Below, piece after piece: positions 62,366-64,000 of a stretch of DNA of 64,000 bases (positions are counted from its first letter, which is position 1; every line of letters begins with the position of its first letter). The position numbers were made by a program, and so were the translations under genes. The stretch comes from Candidatus Defluviibacillus avedoerensis (GTDB lineage Bacteria > Pseudomonadota > Gammaproteobacteria > Burkholderiales > Burkholderiaceae_C). Under the pieces are notes generated by a model. It saw only the letters and a list, made by a program, of their open reading frames with translations. It was not told the origin of the DNA and did not search any database. The stretch is from assembly GCA_016703665.1 (NCBI GenBank), contig JADJBS010000020.1, forward strand, positions 1,365,988-1,429,987. Direction: 5' to 3'.

Positions 62366-63181
62366 ATGAAATTCAGCACAGCCTTCATTGGTGGCGGCAA
62401 TATGGCTACTGCAATTTTGGGCGGAATGATTGCCGAGGGAACACCAGCAAGCCAGATATGGGTTGTTGAGCCAGACGCTGGCACCCGCAGAAAACTGCGC
62501 ACCCAGTTCCAGGTAAACGTGCTTGAGATGGCAAATCAAGATCTGGCGTTCGCAGACTTGGTGATTTGGGCGGTCAAGCCCCAAGTCTTTAAGGATGCTG
62601 CGCGACTCGTCAAAACTCACACAAATAAAGCTTTGCACCTGAGTGTGGCAGCCGGCATCGGCAGTGACAGTATTTCAACCTGGCTAGGTACGGATCGCGT
62701 TGTGCGTGCCATGCCAAATACCCCCGCATTGATCGGTAAAGGAATGACCGCCTTGTACGCGCGAGCGGGCGTCAACGATGACGAGCGCGAACTAATCTGT
62801 CAAGTACTTGGAGCAACCGGCGAGCTCATTTGGGTTAAGGACGAACCCCAACTTGATGCGGTCACAGCTTTGTCCGGCTCTGGACCTGCATATGTCTTTT
62901 ACTTCCTTGAGGCTATGGTGGAGGCAGGCGAATCATTGGGGCTGACTCGCGAGCAAGCCTACACCCTGGCACTCGGCACTTTTGGCGGTGCAACCGCGCT
63001 CGCTGCACAATCCGACGAGCCGCCAGCGGTATTGCGCCAACGTGTCACCTCCAAAGGAGGAACAACATATGCGGCCATCACGTCGATGGAACGAGATCAC
63101 GTAAAAGAGAAATTCATCGCGGCCATGACCGCAGCCTGTAGCCGAGCAGCGGAACTCGGTGTCGAATTCGGAGCAACTTAG
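62366..63181 (+). CDS. proC: Pyrroline-5-carboxylate reductase
   Basis: This 271-residue protein has the NADP-binding start AFIGGGNMATAILGGMIAEG, VRAMPNTPALIGKGMTALYA and the ProC signature LSGSGPAYVFYFLEAMVEAG with RVTSKGGTTYAAITSMERDH. It makes proline from pyrroline-5-carboxylate in the cytosol. It starts 12 nt after glpK, perhaps read from the same transcript, although the pathways are unrelated. Confidence 0.96.
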   Translation: MKFSTAFIGGGNMATAILGGMIAEGTPASQIWVVEPDAGTRRKLRTQFQVNVLEMANQDLAFADLVIWAVKPQVFKDAARLVKTHTNKALHLSVAAGIGSDSISTWLGTDRVVRAMPNTPALIGKGMTALYARAGVNDDERELICQVLGATGELIWVKDEPQLDAVTALSGSGPAYVFYFLEAMVEAGESLGLTREQAYTLALGTFGGATALAAQSDEPPAVLRQRVTSKGGTTYAAITSMERDHVKEKFIAAMTAACSRAAELGVEFGAT

Positions 63182-63208
63182 CTGGCTTTCACGATTGAAA
63201 GAGGTGTC

Positions 63209-63284
63209 TGGTGCGGCTGGCGGGGATCGAACCCACGACCCTTGGCTTCGGAGGCCAATACTCTATCCACTGAGCTACAGCCGC
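63209..63284 (-). tRNA. tRNA-Arg (CCG)
   Basis: The minus strand folds as a 76 nt cloverleaf beginning GCGGCTGTAGC and ending CAGCCGCACCA. The anticodon loop is CTCCGAA between TTGGC and GCCAA, giving anticodon CCG, which reads CGG. CCA is encoded. A small CTTTCA/TGAAAG hairpin (about 63187-63202) follows its 3' end. Confidence 0.94.
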
Positions 63285-63352
63285 GATAGGCCTGCCTCAG
63301 GGTAGGCAGTTCGCGAACGAGGATTCTCTCACAGATGCTGTAGTGCGCCAGC

Positions 63353-63358
63353 TATAAT
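63353..63358 (+). promoter_or_regulatory. TATAAT -10 box of the cytochrome gene
   Basis: A perfect TATAAT lies 40 nt before the cytochrome start at 63399. No clear -35 is seen about 17 nt upstream, so it may be an extended or activator-dependent promoter. Confidence 0.5.
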
Positions 63359-63398
63359 CCGAGGTTGTTTCCAGGCCCGCGACTTAATTGAGGACGCT

Positions 63399-63916
63399 AT
63401 GAGCGACAACAGCCACCACGAATCTCACTCCGGACAGCAAAACCCCCAGAAGAAGATGCTGGTGACAGTGTTTCTGTCGTTCCTAATACCCATCGGCTTC
63501 ATTGCAGCGCTTGTATCCATTTCCGTCTCGTCCGCCAAAGTCGAGGTCAGCGCCGATGTGGCAGAAAAGATGCTCGCCAAACGGATTCAAAAAATTGGCT
63601 CTGTTGAAATTCGTGGTGCTGCCGGCGAAGGCGGTACCGCAAAACAGGCTCGGTCGGGCGAAGACGTTTACAAGGCGCAGTGTTCCACTTGCCATGCCAC
63701 TGGTGCGGCAGGTGCGCCCAAGCTGGCTGATGCTGGTGCGTGGGGACCCCGCATTAAATCGGGCCTTGATGCCTTGGTGACGTCTGCGATGAAGGGCAAG
63801 GGAAATATGCCCGCGCAAGGTGGTGGTGATCTTGATGATGCAGAAGTCGCCCGTGGCGTGGTTTATTTGGCCAACGCAGGTGGAGCCAAGTTTGCCGAAC
63901 CAAACCTTCGAAATAA
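63399..63916 (+). CDS. c-type cytochrome (cytochrome c5-like), C-terminus frameshifted
   Basis: ATG 63399, behind GAGGA, opens a protein with a Gln/His-rich cytoplasmic start, one membrane anchor (MLVTVFLSFLIPIGFIAALV) and a heme motif in YKAQCSTCHATGAAGAPKLA; MPAQGGG supplies a likely axial methionine. It is probably a membrane-attached monoheme electron carrier. The uninterrupted frame continues to the window end through a terminator hairpin, which is not credible. One base restored in the AAA at 63902-63904 gives EPKPSK and TAA 63914-63916, before the hairpin. Confidence 0.82.
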
Positions 63917-63942
63917 GTGCTGCAAGCGTGCCTACCTTAATA

Positions 63943-63966
63943 AAAAGCCGGTCTTGACCGGCTTTT
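63943..63966. terminator. Intrinsic terminator after the cytochrome gene
   Basis: AAAAGCCGGTC (63943-63953) pairs perfectly with GACCGGCTTTT (63956-63966) around a 2 nt loop, followed by TTTGTTG-like sequence. It lies 27 nt beyond the inferred stop. Confidence 0.85.
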
Positions 63967-64000
63967 GTTGTGCACTCCAGGTCGCCTTTATTTTGCACAG

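Overview
The window looks like a chromosomal segment of a betaproteobacterium of the order Burkholderiales, most likely the family Comamonadaceae (Rhodoferax/Polaromonas/Limnohabitans/Acidovorax type). The reasons are eight orphan Bug-type (TctC) solute receptors without their membrane subunits, stacked CoA-transferase/acyl-CoA dehydrogenase operons, high GC, and a ribosomal block that starts at rplN. The assignment is an inference from gene content; no 16S rRNA gene is present.

Layout. Positions 1-1332 hold the 3' end of a DUF2126 gene and a small lipoprotein. Positions 1452-10181 are a catabolic locus: a Bug receptor, a divergent GntR/HutC-type regulator with two operator-like repeats, and a six-gene operon (CaiB CoA-transferase, enoyl-CoA hydratase, acyl-CoA dehydrogenase, MmgE/PrpD, MFS transporter, Bug receptor). 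Positions 10183-17959 are lipid and amino-acid housekeeping: acyl-CoA-binding protein, wax-ester synthase/DGAT, Lrp regulator divergent from phhA, an alpha/beta hydrolase, a conserved unknown, fadD and a metallo-hydrolase. Positions 18050-32254 are a long minus-strand beta-oxidation-like run that repeats the CaiB, acyl-CoA dehydrogenase, MmgE/PrpD and Bug set and is split by a hairpin-rich 550 bp non-coding element at about 21701-22249. Positions 32433-36815 are accessory: a membrane stress protein, a TauD-like dioxygenase, an AT-rich patch with an orphan gene, a decayed IS3-family element and an isochorismatase-like hydrolase. Positions 36819-46813 are a second minus-strand operon: SDR, DUF35 zinc protein, thiolase-like protein without catalytic cysteines, two MaoC/Bug pairs, a Bug, two acyl-CoA dehydrogenases and a crotonase, ending in an AraC regulator. 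Positions 47265-58314 hold a K+ channel, a terminator, tRNA-fMet and the spc-alpha ribosomal operon (rplN to rplQ). Positions 58311-63966 hold the glycerol genes glpD, glpR and glpK, then proC, tRNA-Arg and a c-type cytochrome.

How it fits together. The two catabolic regions read as CoA-dependent degradation of imported organic acids. Bug receptors bind the substrate, AMP ligase or CaiB enzymes activate it, and dehydrogenases, hydratases, SDRs and thiolases shorten it. The thiolase-like/DUF35 pair at 44320-45887 resembles steroid side-chain aldolases rather than true thiolases.

Caveat. Six genes are interrupted by single-base frameshifts (SDR 29286, AraC 36819, acyl-CoA dehydrogenases 38667 and 39680, glpD, glpR), and the last cytochrome is shifted at its very end. 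Nearly all are one-base losses in homopolymer runs, so either real decay or sequencing error could explain them. None was seen in 1-29.5 kb or 41-58.9 kb.
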